Assembly (NCBI GenBank): GCA_008508345.1
Contig: QNGE01001745.1
Location: 1 to 64,000 of the forward strand
Direction: 5' to 3'
DNA: 64,000 nt
DNA from: Paragonimus westermani
Lineage: Eukaryota > Platyhelminthes > Trematoda > Plagiorchiida > Troglotrematidae
Part shown: positions 1-12,905 of the stretch, piece after piece
Numbering within the stretch: position 1 is the stretch's first letter
How the letters are laid out: each line of letters begins with the position of its first letter
Notes under the pieces: model-generated
Database searches by the model: none
What the model saw: the letters and a program-made list of their open reading frames with translations, nothing else
What the model was told of the DNA's origin: nothing
Made by a program: the position numbers and the translations under genes

Positions 1-1200
1 GACCGAATGAGTTGATGACCTCTGAAGTCGTCAACGTATGACATCTGTGTCATGCGCCCATGATAGTCTCGCTTATCTTTACCAAGAATATATTGAAAAA
101 AGTGGTGCACCTAATGTCTTAATCAGATGAATCCGCATATACGTGGTGGTGTAACCACACGCAGCTTGTTTTGATCGGGGTGAAACTTTAGGTGTTGGTT
201 CTGATAGATAAACGTAAACAACAGTATGGCATTTTTCTCGGTAGAGTTGCTCAGTTGTACTGATCCATGATCGGTCGTATTTAGGATTGCCCGCATACGT
301 TCCGGATTTTCTGTTCAAATAGATCGTTGCATAGTGCACACGATACATAGAATTACGTTCCCATCGGATTTTTTGACAGGTGCTCAAGAATTAGCATACT
401 TCTGATTATGATTTGTTCACTTTTGGTTGTTAATAAGGGCCGGGTTGTACTGAGAGTTGATACTGAAAATAGAGGTGAACAGAGGGGCCTAAAGATGAAA
501 TCATTTCAAGAAGTCAAAACAGCTCGACAAATGATCCAAATGCAACTTGAATTTGGTAACCTCTTTCCTGACCACGGAAGAGTATGACTCCGGTTAGGCG
601 GTGCACAAAAATAAACGTTCAGAAGCGTTAGTTGTCACATTCACAGCTTGGTCGAGTATCCAGTCTATGCTGAGTCTGCTGAAGGTCATTCGGTCCATAT
701 TGTATCCGATCTTTTCGGATTGTATTTGTGAGAAAATCAAATTCAGAATATGGGATACAAACTCACCAGGGTTTGGTCAATGAGCATTAAAACACCAGTG
801 CCACAGAAGTTTTCTGTGGGTTGGTGGTTGAATGAGATACCAATCCTTTGTAAAGTTATTGTAGGAAACGGGTTTTACTTGAAGCTAACACAACCACGTA
901 TTTTAATAAAGGAATTAAAGTTAAGTCCGTTGAATATACGTATATGTTTCTTTCAACCAGTTCAGCCGAAGTAGTGTGTGTGTGGACTATTTTGCCAATT
1001 TGCAGGGGAGTTTTCCAGCTGAAGGATTCGTTTTTTGTAAAATACTGGGTAATCGTCCAGTGTTATTCCAGGTGAAATATTATGTATTTTTATATATTAC
1101 CCAAAGTTTGTGGGAAGACGACTGTTCGTTGTAGGTCGAGGAGTAATCTCTGCACACTATGATAATTAAGTAGTTGAAACTTTTCGGCTCGTGCATAGGC
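1..1200. other. No supported feature
   Basis: Only short, unremarkable open frames on both strands. A minus-strand frame at 79-387 contains 'GTYAG' followed by 'TTEQLYREK', which faintly recalls the Y-I-G core and E-H segment of a GIY-YIG endonuclease, but the cysteine pair that normally precedes it is missing, so I do not call it. Confidence 0.3.
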
Positions 1201-1476
1201 TTAGTCTTGAAAGTTGCATCTTTTCAGATATTCATTAAAAGAATATGAAAACGTACGATCGTGGACGCAAGCACGCCGGTATGTCTTCATATCCGTCAGC
1301 GGTACTGTGTTACCACTGTGCCTATTAAATTTTCTCGTACAGCACGTATGTATGTTTGCAATAGTTGATTCCAGCTTGTGGTCAGTCTGATGATAAGAAT
1401 TAACCTGTAATTCCCACGCGTTTGACTCATGACATCTTGCACATTGGCGACGCTCTACCCTATACATTGGGACCAC
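1201..1476 (-). mobile_element. Possible Penelope-like element RT fragment
   Basis: A 91-codon open frame. Its end reads 'VPLTDMKTYRRACVHD' and then 'TFSYSFNEYLK', which resembles the PLE stretch between the SFDV and MGSPL motifs (LPLP..L..LL..C.....F.FN...Y.Q). The MGSPL box that should follow is not visible because the frame closes. No other part of the element is recognisable nearby on this strand. The match is short and could be chance. Confidence 0.35.
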
Positions 1477-1556
1477 TTATTATCATGCAGTGAAATAATC
1501 ATTGGTAGCAAGACGATTACAACACAATAATTTTCCCACTGCTGCCATTCCAACAT

Positions 1557-1955
1557 TTGTTCACTGGCAGCCTAGATCATTTATGTGGAGTAATAACCAG
1601 TTGTTTGTTTAAGGGGAATAAACTCTGTTCGCAATGGATCAATTCTTCATTTGGTCTACATGAAGGAAAGCATTTAAATTTGGTGTTTGCTGAATGCAGC
1701 TGGATAAATAGTGCAGATTTCCGCTGCTGCTTGTTTTGTGCTAAGTTGCAACGCAATAATCGTAGGTTTAAACTGTGTTTGAATCCCACATGTGTGGCTG
1801 AACGCACATCAACAAACGGCGGTAGAATAAGTTACCCTCACTACCCACTGACCTCGTTTATTGGTACCTACTTTCATTATCTGGTGCATACTGAAGACTG
1901 TTCTGTGGTTCATCCTAATTTTCTTGACCTATGTTTACAACACCACTTTAATTAA
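1557..1955 (+). mobile_element. Possible Penelope-like element RT fragment
   Basis: This is one of the longer open frames in the window (132 codons). 'LFKGNKLCSQW' near the start resembles the F-F-N-G-x-x-Y-x-Q segment before the RT MGSPL box, and 'NFLDLCLQ' near the end resembles the LPFLDV box. They are about 90 codons apart, close to the spacing in PLE RTs. The MGSPL and YxDD catalytic boxes are not readable between them. An antisense frame is also open, so chance is a real alternative. Confidence 0.25.
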
Positions 1956-3085
1956 TTTTCCTCATCGGTAATAATCTTGTTTACTAAATACTGATCAGAA
2001 GTAGCAAAAAATATTCGGCCGTATGGGTTTCTATTCATTCGACACTGCATGGTTGTTGGTTCTTTTTGAAACGACGTACACTTGGCTCATTATTTGCACA
2101 TGTATATCACACAGTGACCTTCGTTCTTAAGGAATAGGTACTGTTAGTATGTACCATAGGAATTCAGATGCCAGAAGTTGTATACAACTGTAGGTTGGCT
2201 TGTACATTTCAAGTGGTTTCGGATGTCATTCTAGCTAATTGTTTAGTGGCTGTGCTGGATGCTAGCTGGAAACCTATCAAAAATTTTGGTCAATTTCATC
2301 CTAGGAGAGAAGGAAGTATGCCGGCGGGAAAAGATTACCTGTAAACACTCGTCATAATTACCAATAGTTTTAGGATGGACTGAGAAGCTTATAATATCTT
2401 GATTGACAACCTGGTGTTATGTGATAGCGCATTTAGAGTAATTTTGGATACGTCAAATTTAGAGATGTTAGTAGCGGCAGAGTTGTGAAACTCAACTCCT
2501 ACGGTTTATGTACCAGTACAGTTTTGCGGAATTTGCAACCGCTGACAAACAGTAGATTTTTCCGAGGTAGCCTGAGTGACTGTCAAAAGAGGTTGCATCC
2601 TTCGCATTCCAGTTGACTGCTGTGACAGTTAATTTTGGAAAAAAACATACCACTCTGGAGTATTTTGTTGGGACATACCAGTTGTATATATATATATACC
2701 TGCCTCGGTCAGGATTAGGAGTCCGGCCACGTTGTCACAAGGCAACTATGTTGATCACTGCTATCTCAGAACGCGTTTACAAACCACAGTTTTATGCATA
2801 ACATAACCCAGGGTATTCATCATAAAAGCATCCGCTGTCCTGACGCTAATTCGCACCTGTTTAAAGTGCACCTAATCCGTTAGGAGTAGGTGAGAGAATT
2901 TTATCTTGGAGGACTCACCTTAAGACGGATACATCTGCAGTGAAAATCGTTTAGCGTCGCCAACTGGATCCGAGTCAGTTTGATCAGATCGAACTACTTG
3001 CCCCGTTTGCCGAAGTTGTCTGATAGTCTTCGTGTTATCATTACTGATTTGACCAGTAAACGTCTGATTCATTTGTGTGCACTAG
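1956..3085. other. No supported feature apart from a short TA run
   Basis: A (TA)7 run sits at 2685-2698. Nothing else in this stretch could be assigned on either strand. Confidence 0.4.
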
Positions 3086-3455
3086 ATTAGACGCCCAGTT
3101 TCACTTAGAATCAAATTTAGAAAGCAACTGGAGGTTGATTAGTGAGTCAGGTAAGCGCGCCTACGAACTTGCCAGAAACCAAATCGCTCTCGCTGTATAA
3201 CAATGTCATTTACAAGCACTTCGTATCATATTACATGGTTTCCGGATTTGTTTTTAACGCAGGCAATCTCAGATGACTGAGAAAAATGGCCACCCGAAGT
3301 TTGTGAATCGTCAACAAGATTTGGCTATTCTCGGTTGTTCCTCACAGCCTCCAGGATATCCGTTTGACCGATGTCGTCCAGCTCCTGATGTTTCGAATAA
3401 TTATCAAAAGAGGTATGATCATGGATGTCAGAAAGCAACACTGGATCAATTGTAA
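3086..3455 (+). mobile_element. Penelope-like element RT thumb fragment
   Basis: The open frame from 3273 begins 'MTEKNGHPKFVNRQQD', which fits the PLE thumb pattern L..NGYP..FI. Upstream the frame reads 'LDAQFHLESNLESNW' and then 'KRAYELARNQIAL', compatible with the K..L...RA..IC segment before it, with stops in between. No endonuclease domain is readable downstream. The 3086-3150 part also looks like a small exon because it sits between an AG and CAG/GTAAGC, but the RT reading explains it better. Confidence 0.4.
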
Positions 3456-5959
3456 CAAAGTTGTCAGGCGCCGTACAGTGAATTCGGTTGCAGGTGATTA
3501 ATTCACGTTCGCTTCCGTTTCGGCAAACTGGTGCGATGTGTCACTTAATATGATTTGTGCAAGTCAGGTCTGGAACTTCGGGTACCAGTAGCTTTGAATA
3601 AATGAGGTTGGTTCACAGATCACAGGCTAGTGGTTTAAAGTGTTGACGTCACGGAAAACCTTAAAATGCTGACAACACAATCATTCATAAAGCTAATCCG
3701 TGATATTTAGCTGGATGGTTACAACACACGGATTTCAATCGATGAAACACCATGTTTTGAATGAAATTGTGGATATGCGGGACGTTCTTCTACACCGACT
3801 CTTGACCATAGTCTCCACTTTCTTGAACCTGATGCATGCCAAACCTAGTTACACGCCAACTCAACATATGGGGCTACCTTTTTATTGAAAATTCAGTACT
3901 GGGCTGTAGTGTGAATAAATTCTTGGATGAACAAAGCTCCATTTGCGTGTAACGTAAAACCGGTATTGCCGCTTCAGTCGCATTAATCAAGTGTTGCTTC
4001 TGATTAGGAAGAAGCTGCATGTATATGAAGGATAAATGTGGATACTGGAAATTACCCAGATAAATGTGTGTTTGAGTTTGATTTCAGCTCGGCTAGCAAA
4101 GAACATGCATGATCTGGTGTCCTCGAACAACCCAGACGGGTCTATCACATAACTGCTACAGCACAGATGTTAAAACGAAGCTTGGTCTTGTAATCGAGTC
4201 ACATCACAAACGAGGCTGTAGAGCAGTACTGTATGGGTCAGGTGTTCCTTAACCGGTCGATGGTTCCAGATTCCAAATAAAATCATGATACGTGCCCAGT
4301 AAGAATGTCTTTGCACTAGCGATTGCTCGCATACCCCCGAGACCAGCGTTCACTATCAGTCGTTCCATTAGGACTTTCTTCCCCATTAAATTTGTGGCTA
4401 GGTTCTTATGGCGTGGAATTGCTGTGGCGTTGAACGGTTCTTATACTTTGAAGAAATAATGCTCATAGGAGCTGTTGGAGCCTCCATACATCAGTGAAGT
4501 TTTCAGCCTTAAGATAAATCCATCAGAATTTAATTCTCCCGTTTTTGAAGTGTGCTTGTTGTTATCAGAGTTCACTGCCATGGGTAGAAATAAGAACAAA
4601 GTTGTATTGCAACAGAGGGATGAACGAGTGGGAAAAAACCCCAAGATTTTCCGATTTGTTAAATTCAAGAAATAACAGAACGTTCTTAGTCACCCTTATA
4701 TTTGAACATCTGACGTGCCATTGGTTAAGCCTAGCTGAAACATGTTTCCCATTTCCCGAAAGAAGGAGAATATGGATGTATAAACTGGTTACTATTGTGA
4801 GGTTCACGTTTGATTAATTTGTGTCATTATTCTATTCAACCCTTCCATTTCTTGACATGCATTACGAACACACGATAGCTTCCCAGTTAGGGTTGACTGA
4901 ACTACAGTGATTCTCCAGCATAAAATATATTTCCCTAAAACGACTACAGTTCCGAGAGCTGGCAAACGTCCTATGAAAGAAACGAGATATTAGTCCTTGT
5001 TACCTATCCTTGTCAATGTGTAACTTGACTAAAACTATCCGCCATATAACATCTTTGTAGTGAATATTTTCAGTCATTTAGTCCATTGGTATTGAGTACC
5101 ACGAAAATCTGTAATCAAACCATAAAGCAACAACCTCAGTACAGCATTACCACCTTCAACAGTATTTAAAGGTCCATACGGCAAGCAAGAGGGGTTTACA
5201 CGCGATGAAGTAACTTAATCTAAAGTTTATCCAGTAATTGCTTTTCCGGTGAAGAAGCCAAATCACAAAGTGCAAATGATCACTCAGGTAATTAACCTAT
5301 GCTGTTCAGACATATTCGTTTTGGATCCCGACCTCCAGGAATTATTGATTTACGAGACGCAGTTGTAGTTGTTACTAAAAAACCTTTCCTGTTAAGGAAT
5401 ATTTGATCACTTTCTAAATAATGTTTAACAGAATTATCATTATTTAAAACTAGTTTTTCTTCCGAATGTTGCTATATTTCTGGATTGTAAACCCAGATAA
5501 TACAGACCTTATCAAATTGCACTAGTTAAGAGTTCCTGCGCTCCAGTGATTCTTAGATGGCTCCCGTCTTGGCGTAACCCAGATGAAAACGTCTGATAAG
5601 AAGTCAGTTATGCAAGCAGTTGTTTTCGGTCATTCCCATCGGACTTTTACAATTACATAGAGTATATGCGTTTTACATATGAAAAATCAGAGGAAATCGA
5701 ATGGGCCATTAAATCGTATATATGGGACAGGCCACGGTCAACTGGAGGGGTATGGGAGGCTGTTTTTGTTGACCATCATCAGTTTAGTGGGAATTCATCC
5801 CACTGGAGAAGGGCTTTATCGGGCCATTGCGACCACATTTTGGAAGGTGTTCACGAATCCTCTTCTTGTAGCCGTCGTGTAGTTCTCCCAACAAAATCTG
5901 CTTGATAAAAATGAATGAGCGGATTAACACAGGGGGACGAATAACACCTACGTAAGCTA
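3456..5959. other. No supported feature
   Basis: Open frames at 3700-3888 and 4441-4817 are short and overlap on both strands. They show no motif I can place. The last part, from about 5660, may hold the unreadable upstream half of the PLE relic that begins at 5960. Confidence 0.35.
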
Positions 5960-6420
5960 TCTTTGATATGTGGCATCAGTAGCGGGAACCACCGATGGGC
6001 TCCCCGTCAAGTCTGTTGCTCGCAGACATATTCATGATCAAACTATGGACCAATGAAATACTTCACATTCTCGACATTTGTCGTCTACATGGGCGCTGCA
6101 TGGACGATATATTTCGCCTAATAAACAAAGAGGATGAGACACCCTCTCAACTGGCTGATTTCACTGGTGCACAACCCAATGTCACATTCAGTATCAAAAT
6201 AGAAGTGAACTGCGAACTATCATTTCTAGATGTTGCTAAGCTACTTTGGGAACTGGTTTCGATTGGAAACTTATAAGCTCAATTTGTGGTTCACTGTCAT
6301 AATCTAAAGCGAAACCAATCGGACTCCAGGGCCAATGAGTGATACACATCATGTTTCAGCCCAGTCCATAGATCCAACGCTTGTAGTGTGAGGAGTCAAA
6401 GCTACACCAGTACAGACCAG
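5960..6420 (+). mobile_element. Penelope-like element, RT catalytic core fragment
   Basis: The frame at 5995-6276 carries consecutive RT boxes in the right order: 'MGSPSSLLLADIFM' (MGSPL-ADIFM), 'CMDDIFRLI' (YVDDIF, with the first aromatic residue changed and both aspartates kept), 'VTFSIKIE' (I-FT-E) and 'LSFLDV' (LPFLDV). Spacing is normal for a PLE palm domain. A frameshift follows, after which 'YTSCFSPVHRSN' resembles the GQY-F-SF-P segment. Upstream, a stop sits in the Q-x-x-G lead-in to MGSP. The fingers, thumb and endonuclease are not recognisable, so this is a truncated, inactive copy. Confidence 0.8.
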
Positions 6421-8149
6421 TAAAAAACTGTTATCCATATAAGCAAGAGGAGTGCATGAAATTAAAAATGGAAACAATTTTGCACGAACTGAAGTCTAGT
6501 GGACATTAGGCAGATTGTTCCATTTTCCAGACACTGTGTGTGCACTTCGATTTGCGAGAAACACAACGGTCTGCTCACATTGGTGTCCAAAACGTTTTCT
6601 GATTGCATTATCCGACACCGCAAAGCACATTAAGAAAACTTCATCTCTATGCAAGTCTCATGTTTGGTTCAGTGAAAAACTGCGGAATTCATTAACAACC
6701 CTAGTTATGGCCTAACATATGCAAGTTTTCCGAAGCACCTTTTGCCAAACACAATACATCAAGTGTCACAGATCGGTAAAACGCGATTCACTTCACGTGA
6801 TCTGCCGATTTGACACTGTCTGCATCGACGAAGATCCTAGCGCAATTTTCAAGTAAAATGCAACCATTTATTTTTCAACCCGTATTCTGTTGTCTAAGGT
6901 CGATCCACCTTGGAGCGCAGTGAAAGTTTATAAGCCAATTTCACCAAAATCATGCGGTACACGCTGCACAAAAGAGATGTTACCCGTCTACTTGGCACAC
7001 GTTACAAGTTAGCAGTTTTGATCACAAGACTTACTTTAAACTGATCAAGATCTAACAGCTGTGGTTTCACATGTGACCCTTGATCAGACGGTTGTCTTAT
7101 CAACCACCCGTATCTATTCGTCATGCATCCATGAGGTCAAATTCATGATTGATGTACTTTGATTTGTGCATCCGTGCTGTGCGTATAATATTACCGTGTG
7201 TACAGACAGTTTGACCCGACTAACACCAAAATTGTTCACTCGACTTAAGATATGTTGATAAAGCAGGCCGGAATAACCAAGCATCCTCTCTGTGTAAGAT
7301 TCATCCGTTCGTTTTGCTCAACTATTTTGGGCTTAAAACGTTTGGTCCAGTGGGGAAAAACTCTACAGATGAGCTACAACATTACGAATATCTTTTTTCA
7401 AATGTTTCAAGTCGCTTCATACTGAGCCTGTGATCACGACGGTTATTCATGCAGCAAATCACATGTAAAATCAATGTACAAACTTGTTTTGCAACAGGTA
7501 TCAAGTTGGACGTGAACTGCTACACTTTCAGTTAGTGTGTTTTACGTATCTGATGGAGACCAACTGGGCACAGTAGAGAAGCACGAACGGTGTTCCTGCA
7601 TCTGCGTTAAATACGTACAGTTTCAGAATTGTAAACAGACAGTACTGTGCTTACTACGTTATGGTTTTCAATGGAACCAATGACACCATGGTAGTAGGCC
7701 ACTTCACGTCATGACTACTTTATCGAATAATAAATCAATCAAGCATATAAAAATCTGTTGTTTGAATCAAGTCGGACTGAAAATTGAAGCAACCCAAGCT
7801 AAGTACATAGAGTCTTTGCGGGAAATAAAAAAACGAAAACTTACTTACCGGTAGAGGGGGAGCCGTCAACACATCTGCGAAATTGGTGAAGGGAGTAAAA
7901 ATCCCGATGGATGTGAGTAAATTCTTTTGGAATTAACAAAGATGAAAAGAAAACTGACGCACTGCATGTGGACGTGCACTCAACAAGTGACTTGAACAGT
8001 TAACGAGTTTGTGAGTTGGAATACATTAAAATTAAGATGGCTGTTGCACGAAGGGCACCTTCATTTCTAAGTGATTTAACGTGAATCAAGAACGCGGAGA
8101 AAAAATGGCTGGTCTCAAGGCCAGGTGGATTTGAAATTGAAGGCGGCTA
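6421..8149. other. No supported feature
   Basis: A plus-strand frame at 6515-6715 may be the frayed end of the upstream PLE relic but has no clear motif. Two minus-strand stretches look exon-like (ending at AAA/GTAAGT near 7036 and CCG/GTAAGT at 7849), but they are short and unmatched, so I do not call them genes. Confidence 0.35.
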
Positions 8150-10043
8150 TTAATAACGTGGAAGCGTACAGTGTTGGACAAGTAAATGTTTTGAATAATG
8201 TGGGTACATGTTACTCATGCAAAATATGGTTTGTGTTTGTTGTTCTGTAATTCCACATACACTGTGATGAGATTCGTCCGGAAATCGACAGCTTGACAGA
8301 TCAGCGTCTGTGGTTAAAAAACTGTGTGGGTACAATGAACTGTTTGAAGAATTGCTCGAATATATTTTCAGACTGTGAACTGTCTGAAAGAATACAATGA
8401 AACTAGATTAGGTTGGATGAGCCAGTACATATTAATCGTTGACTTACCGACCACCTTCAAAGTTTTACCAGTATGCCAAACAATATTATGAAGTAGTCAG
8501 AAAGTTCTGTTGTATGACTAATGGTCATTCTTCTGTAGAACGATTTTAAAGCCTGACATGTCGCAGATTAAGATGAGGTTCATGGGTGCGAAATAGTCAG
8601 GTTGGTAGAGAAGCAACGAGTAAACCAAGGGAAAGCGAAAACAAGTACAATAATTCTAACCTGTTTGGACAACTCAAAACGTCTCTCAAACAGCTGGTGG
8701 AAGTAGTAAATCAACTGCGTAACGTTGCCACTGCAGATTTGTGCTTAAGTGTCTTATAAAGTTGTGGGTTGAGTGTCCCTGTTGTAATACCACTTTTATA
8801 AGCGATTCCTTGACCTAGATACAATCACACTCCTGGTTATGAGACGACCCGTATAGACATTTTTTCTGCAACACGTTGGCAACTGTCTCCACCTCCTGTT
8901 CTATTGTGTTTGCAGAGCAGGATTTAATTATTCCACTGTTCAGGCAAAGCCAGACACTTGATTTTGGCTTTAAGGACAAGAAATCAACAAAATTCGTCCA
9001 TTTTCTTGTCCAAGTTGTTCCACAATAAACAGAGTGTTGTAGAATGGCATCTAGGAGTCTGTCCAAGTTCAATTCTAGAAAAAGAGATTATTGTTCAGAA
9101 GTAAACGTGATGGCGCTGTGCGCCTGGTTGGGTGAGTGAACGATATCAGGTGCATCATGTTCGGAGTTCAGCAAGACAAATATATCGTTTACAGACCGTC
9201 AAGAGAAGCACAAAATAGCAATAGATTGACTCAGTTGTTGACGTTCAGGCTAGTCGACGAAAATATCCATCAGTGGTGGGTTCGTTGTTAACATTTAACT
9301 GAAGATTGAGGGTGCACCGTAAAACCAATTCTTACAACAGGGTTGTCGGTACGCTGAACCCTGTGTTCGATTGGTCGATACGTTTACAAATTGAATTGAC
9401 AATCTCAAGCAGAGAAACATATGTCTTCTACGTCATTAACAAAATCGAACGAGCCTCACAGGCTGTATGAACAAGGTTGCCGGCACATAGTTTCTAGTTG
9501 TTCTGCTAACCAATTTGTTGTTACGTGGTACGGGGAATTGTACTTATCAAGAATAGGCCTTACCGGAAGATTTGGTCCATGGATCTTGGGTAGACTGTAT
9601 AGATGAGGGATGATAGAGCCAGTCGGTTTAAGTCACTCAGATTGCCTGTCTCTAGGTATTTTCTGTTGCAAAATGCGCTCGAGACTGTTTGCGATTTAAT
9701 CCTCGATCTGAATTCTCTTGTCCCGCACGCTTGAAATTGTGCTAAATTTACTTCGATTTGAGAGAACCTATAATATTTTATCACTGTAATTTCTCCTTCT
9801 CATAATAACTATGCATACACCTTTGCCAGGACTTCTCATGAGGAGGTTGTCACGTTTAAACTGATAACTTTGTGACACAATGTTGGATGAAACTCCAAAG
9901 CATCTATCACTAACACCTGTGATTTGCTCTCTGGTGACTAGCCCATGGAAGGTTGGATATTTTGTAACGCCCAAAATCATCCAATGAAAATTTTCCAATC
10001 CTCTTGTTTTGCGTACACACTGCTTTGATTTTGATGGGTCCAT
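8150..10043 (-). mobile_element. Penelope-like element, nearly full-length decayed copy
   Basis: Read on the minus strand, the PLE protein can be followed for almost 1.9 kb. 'PGKGVCIVIMRRRNYSDKI' (9835-9770) is the T-P-DKG-GVV-I box. 'YSLPKIHGPNLPVRPILD' (about 9600-9545) is the LPKIHK-RPI box. 'GSFDFVNDVEDIC' follows near 9440. 'PLMDIFVD' marks the MGSPL-ADIF region near 9275 but has lost MGSP. 'RSVNDIFVLLN' (about 9195) is the YVDD box with the first aspartate changed to N. Then come 'SAITFTSEQ', 'RLLDAILQHSVY', 'TTWTRKWTNF' and 'CSANTIEQEVETVANVLQ' (thumb, ending near 8865). A GIY-YIG trace, 'CGITEQQ' then 'YSKHLLVQH', lies at 8250-8165. Several in-frame stops and frame changes make it inactive. 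Its palm and thumb keep one frame with a single stop from about 9300 to 8815, which suggests a younger copy than most here. Confidence 0.9.
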
Positions 10044-11766
10044 GTAATTTTATTAATCTGGTGATGACTTATTGAAAACAATTGTTTGGCACGTTTGCAA
10101 TGGGAATCTGCGAGAATCCAATGAAAACGACCAACACTCAGTTTATGCATGACCATGACCAATAAAGTAGCTTCAAGTCCATATCAGTCTTTGAACACTT
10201 TTTCGAATGAAGGCCCATCTCGTTTTGGGTCGTCAGCATTCGGATGAAACAACATAATCTCACTGTTTCTCACTGGCAACATGAGTTTAGTCTCGGTAAT
10301 TCTCATACTCAGTTTCGAATAGATAGTAAATTGATGTAGAAGAATGCTCCTTATAGTTGCCCAAAAATGCTCACCTTATCAATAATGATATGATTAATAC
10401 TAACACGTACAGCGCTTAGATACATGAATTGGGGCAAAGCGTTTGGGACAACTTGCACAGTGGAGAATTTAATCTGATGGAATAGATAATATATCCGGAA
10501 AGTCAGCCACCTTTTAACAGTTTTTCAGACAGTTATTTTTAGACAGGCAATGATTGCCAAGCGATACTGGAGTTAAGTCACTTCTCACAGTGCTTATACC
10601 GGAAGCGTACGAATAAAGACCAGATGGTTGATTCGTATCATGTTTTTCATTGCTCATTTCTTAGATGAGTGGATAACATTTTGATTGCCTAACTCGAAGA
10701 AGACATCCCGCGCGGTACGTTCTTATCTCGACAACATTTGATTAGGATCAGAAAAACTCTGATTAGTGTGGGTAGCAATAGATGTCAAAACATGCATTTC
10801 TGAATAAGGTATATTTTGCTGCGTTTATCAAATTTCAGAATTGTATGATATGTGATAGTACGATTAGTTCAAACTGAAAAATTTTTAGCATGTATATCAT
10901 TCTCACAACAGGAGAAGCTACAATGTCTCAGCGATTGGTAGGGAACATTTTATCAGCAGTTTTTGAACCCAGCAGAGCAGTAAAAACAAGCAGCTTTTAA
11001 CCGACATTCTCGAATGCGCTTGAAAAAGACGTCACGTCTAACGAAATCCAGATCGAGGACTGTAATCTGCACGACTGGGTTGGTAACATAACAGTCGACT
11101 GAATGGTACTGAAGAGAGTTAGGCACTCGTTAACGGAACCATTTAATAGATTCTCTATTGAAGTCTACTGCTGACACACGAATTACAGTAACCGGTTTTT
11201 TTTAATACTTAAGTAGGGTAGTTAAAAACTCTTTAAGACCCAATTATTTTTGAACCCTATGAGGTATACATACATCTTTTTGGGGTTCAGTAGCTTATTT
11301 CTAAAGGTGGTCTACCAATGGACTACTTCAGTTATAAGTTAATTTTAAAGCGGAGTTATGCGAATCTTAAATTACTCCGACGGATTCGACGTCTGTCGCG
11401 TTATGCAGATATAAATATCCTATCAATTTAGTTGACGTTCAGTGGTGTATGTGGGTATAAGATAGCATGAATGGTAAGAAGTTTTAGATGCTGAAAAGTA
11501 AAATGATCAAATCCTGCAATGATGGTGTGGATATCACTTTAGAATTATTTAGGAATGCCCGCCACGTGACCTTCGGCGTAAGGAAAGGAAAATTTGAATC
11601 CTTTGGAGAATAATTTCGTGGGAGAATGTAGCAGGTTTGCATTTTTTGATTTACAGCGTGTAGGCGATAAACAACATTGAAGCAGAAACGGACAAGAGAT
11701 GAACGTGTAGGTTCACACGAAATTTAGTGTGATTAACACCACGGTAAACATTTTTGTTCACAGACT
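10044..11766. other. No supported feature
   Basis: The first part may hold the PLE amino-terminal region, which is poorly conserved. A minus-strand frame at about 10375-10530 is open for 50 codons and ends at AAG/GTGAGC, but with no family match I leave it uncalled. Confidence 0.35.
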
Positions 11767-12000
11767 ACCAGCAGATGAGTCCCGATCATCACAGTTTCGT
11801 TGGAAGCCAGTATTTTTGAGTTCTGTTGGTGTAACAAAATTATGAACTACATAGGTGGGTTAGCTTGGAGATCAGTTGATATGAGGTGTCTAGCGATCGA
11901 TAATAGGGGAATTCTAGTGGCGGATTTTACCGATACGCGATTATTAGATCACCATTTGTTTAGACCATTTTGGGCCATGTCATGTCATTTGTTGAAATAG
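11767..12000 (+). mobile_element. Penelope-like element GIY-YIG endonuclease fragment
   Basis: The frame at 11800-12000 reads 'SIFEFCWCNKIMNYIGG', close to the endonuclease entry S..IY.F.C.C...YIG.T, and then 'WRSVDMRCLA', like R-S-L-x-x-R. 'TRLLDHHLF' may be the remains of the later SAI..HL motif. Upstream, 'ADESRSSQFRWKP' is open in another frame. In PLEs this domain nicks target DNA to prime reverse transcription. Only about 70 codons remain and no RT is attached. Confidence 0.5.
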
Positions 12001-12905
12001 AGGTCAATTTATTATGCTCCGACTGACATGCTTTCAAGTGTATATGCTAATTAAAAATATTCTTTAGACAGCGAAAGGTTCCATTTTACTCACAGGGCCC
12101 CATGATTTATATGTCCAACAAACAACTTAGTGACAAGCTAAATGAGTCACACACACAAAGTTGATCACCAAGGTGCTTCATCTCTGCTTAGTACGGATTT
12201 AATCGATTGTACTGTTTTCGCACCTACTGGATTTATAATTTTCACAAATATGAACGTGCGACGAAAATACGTGAACTTGTTTTCCTATTCGCCTCTCCAT
12301 CAATGCTCTTTCAGTAGTTTTATTCGCCTCTGGTCTTCCGAGACGATGTTCACTCCTGTAATGTAGTCATGCCTACTTATAGTGGGAAAACCGGAGCGTT
12401 TACCTTGCATCAGAAATGTGGTGTACGGAGTTCTAACCATTCCGTTCAGATTCTAGAGCTTTTCTATTTCAGTGAACACGTTCTGATGAAAGTTGGTTAG
12501 AACTATCCGAATGCCCTGCAAGACAGTAGGTCGCCTCATAAGAACATGTGGCAGCACATGCTTCATTTGATAAAACATTTATCCAAGGTGAACTTGGGTA
12601 TTCAAACTGTTAAGGTTTTGGGTGAAACGTTAACTGCAAAAGAGAGAGAGGAGAATCGGCTGCAAGTTTATGAACTGCAATGATGAAAAGATAGATCAAA
12701 ACACGAAAAACTTGAAGTAAGAAAAACGAATCTCTTTCCCGCTGAGCCTCTCACGTGGTACAAACTCGCCTCAAGGTCACAGTTTTATGCGACAACCACA
12801 GTGATCACTGCTCATCGACTTCATATCAAGCACGGCGGAGTGGCCACACGTAGTGTTACAGCTGCTCAGATAATATGGCCTGATGATGGTATGACCGGAG
12901 TTTAA
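12001..12905. other. No supported feature
   Basis: A plus-strand frame at 12142-12366 has no motif I can place. The region around 12.6-12.9 kb may hold the upstream part of the next PLE relic, but I see no diagnostic residues. Confidence 0.35.

Noticed and set aside
3086..3150. Small exon ending CAG/GTAAGC
   Set aside because: The frame continues past the donor into RT thumb-like sequence, so splicing is not needed to explain it.
7849..7923. 75-nt minus-strand exon (in phase at both ends) ending CCG/GTAAGTAAG
   Set aside because: Only 25 codons, more than one frame open, no family match and no partner exon in phase. Chance of such a find is high.
10375..10473. 99-nt minus-strand exon ending AAG/GTGAGC
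   Set aside because: Open frame and splice-like borders only. It may be the variable N-terminal part of the adjacent PLE.
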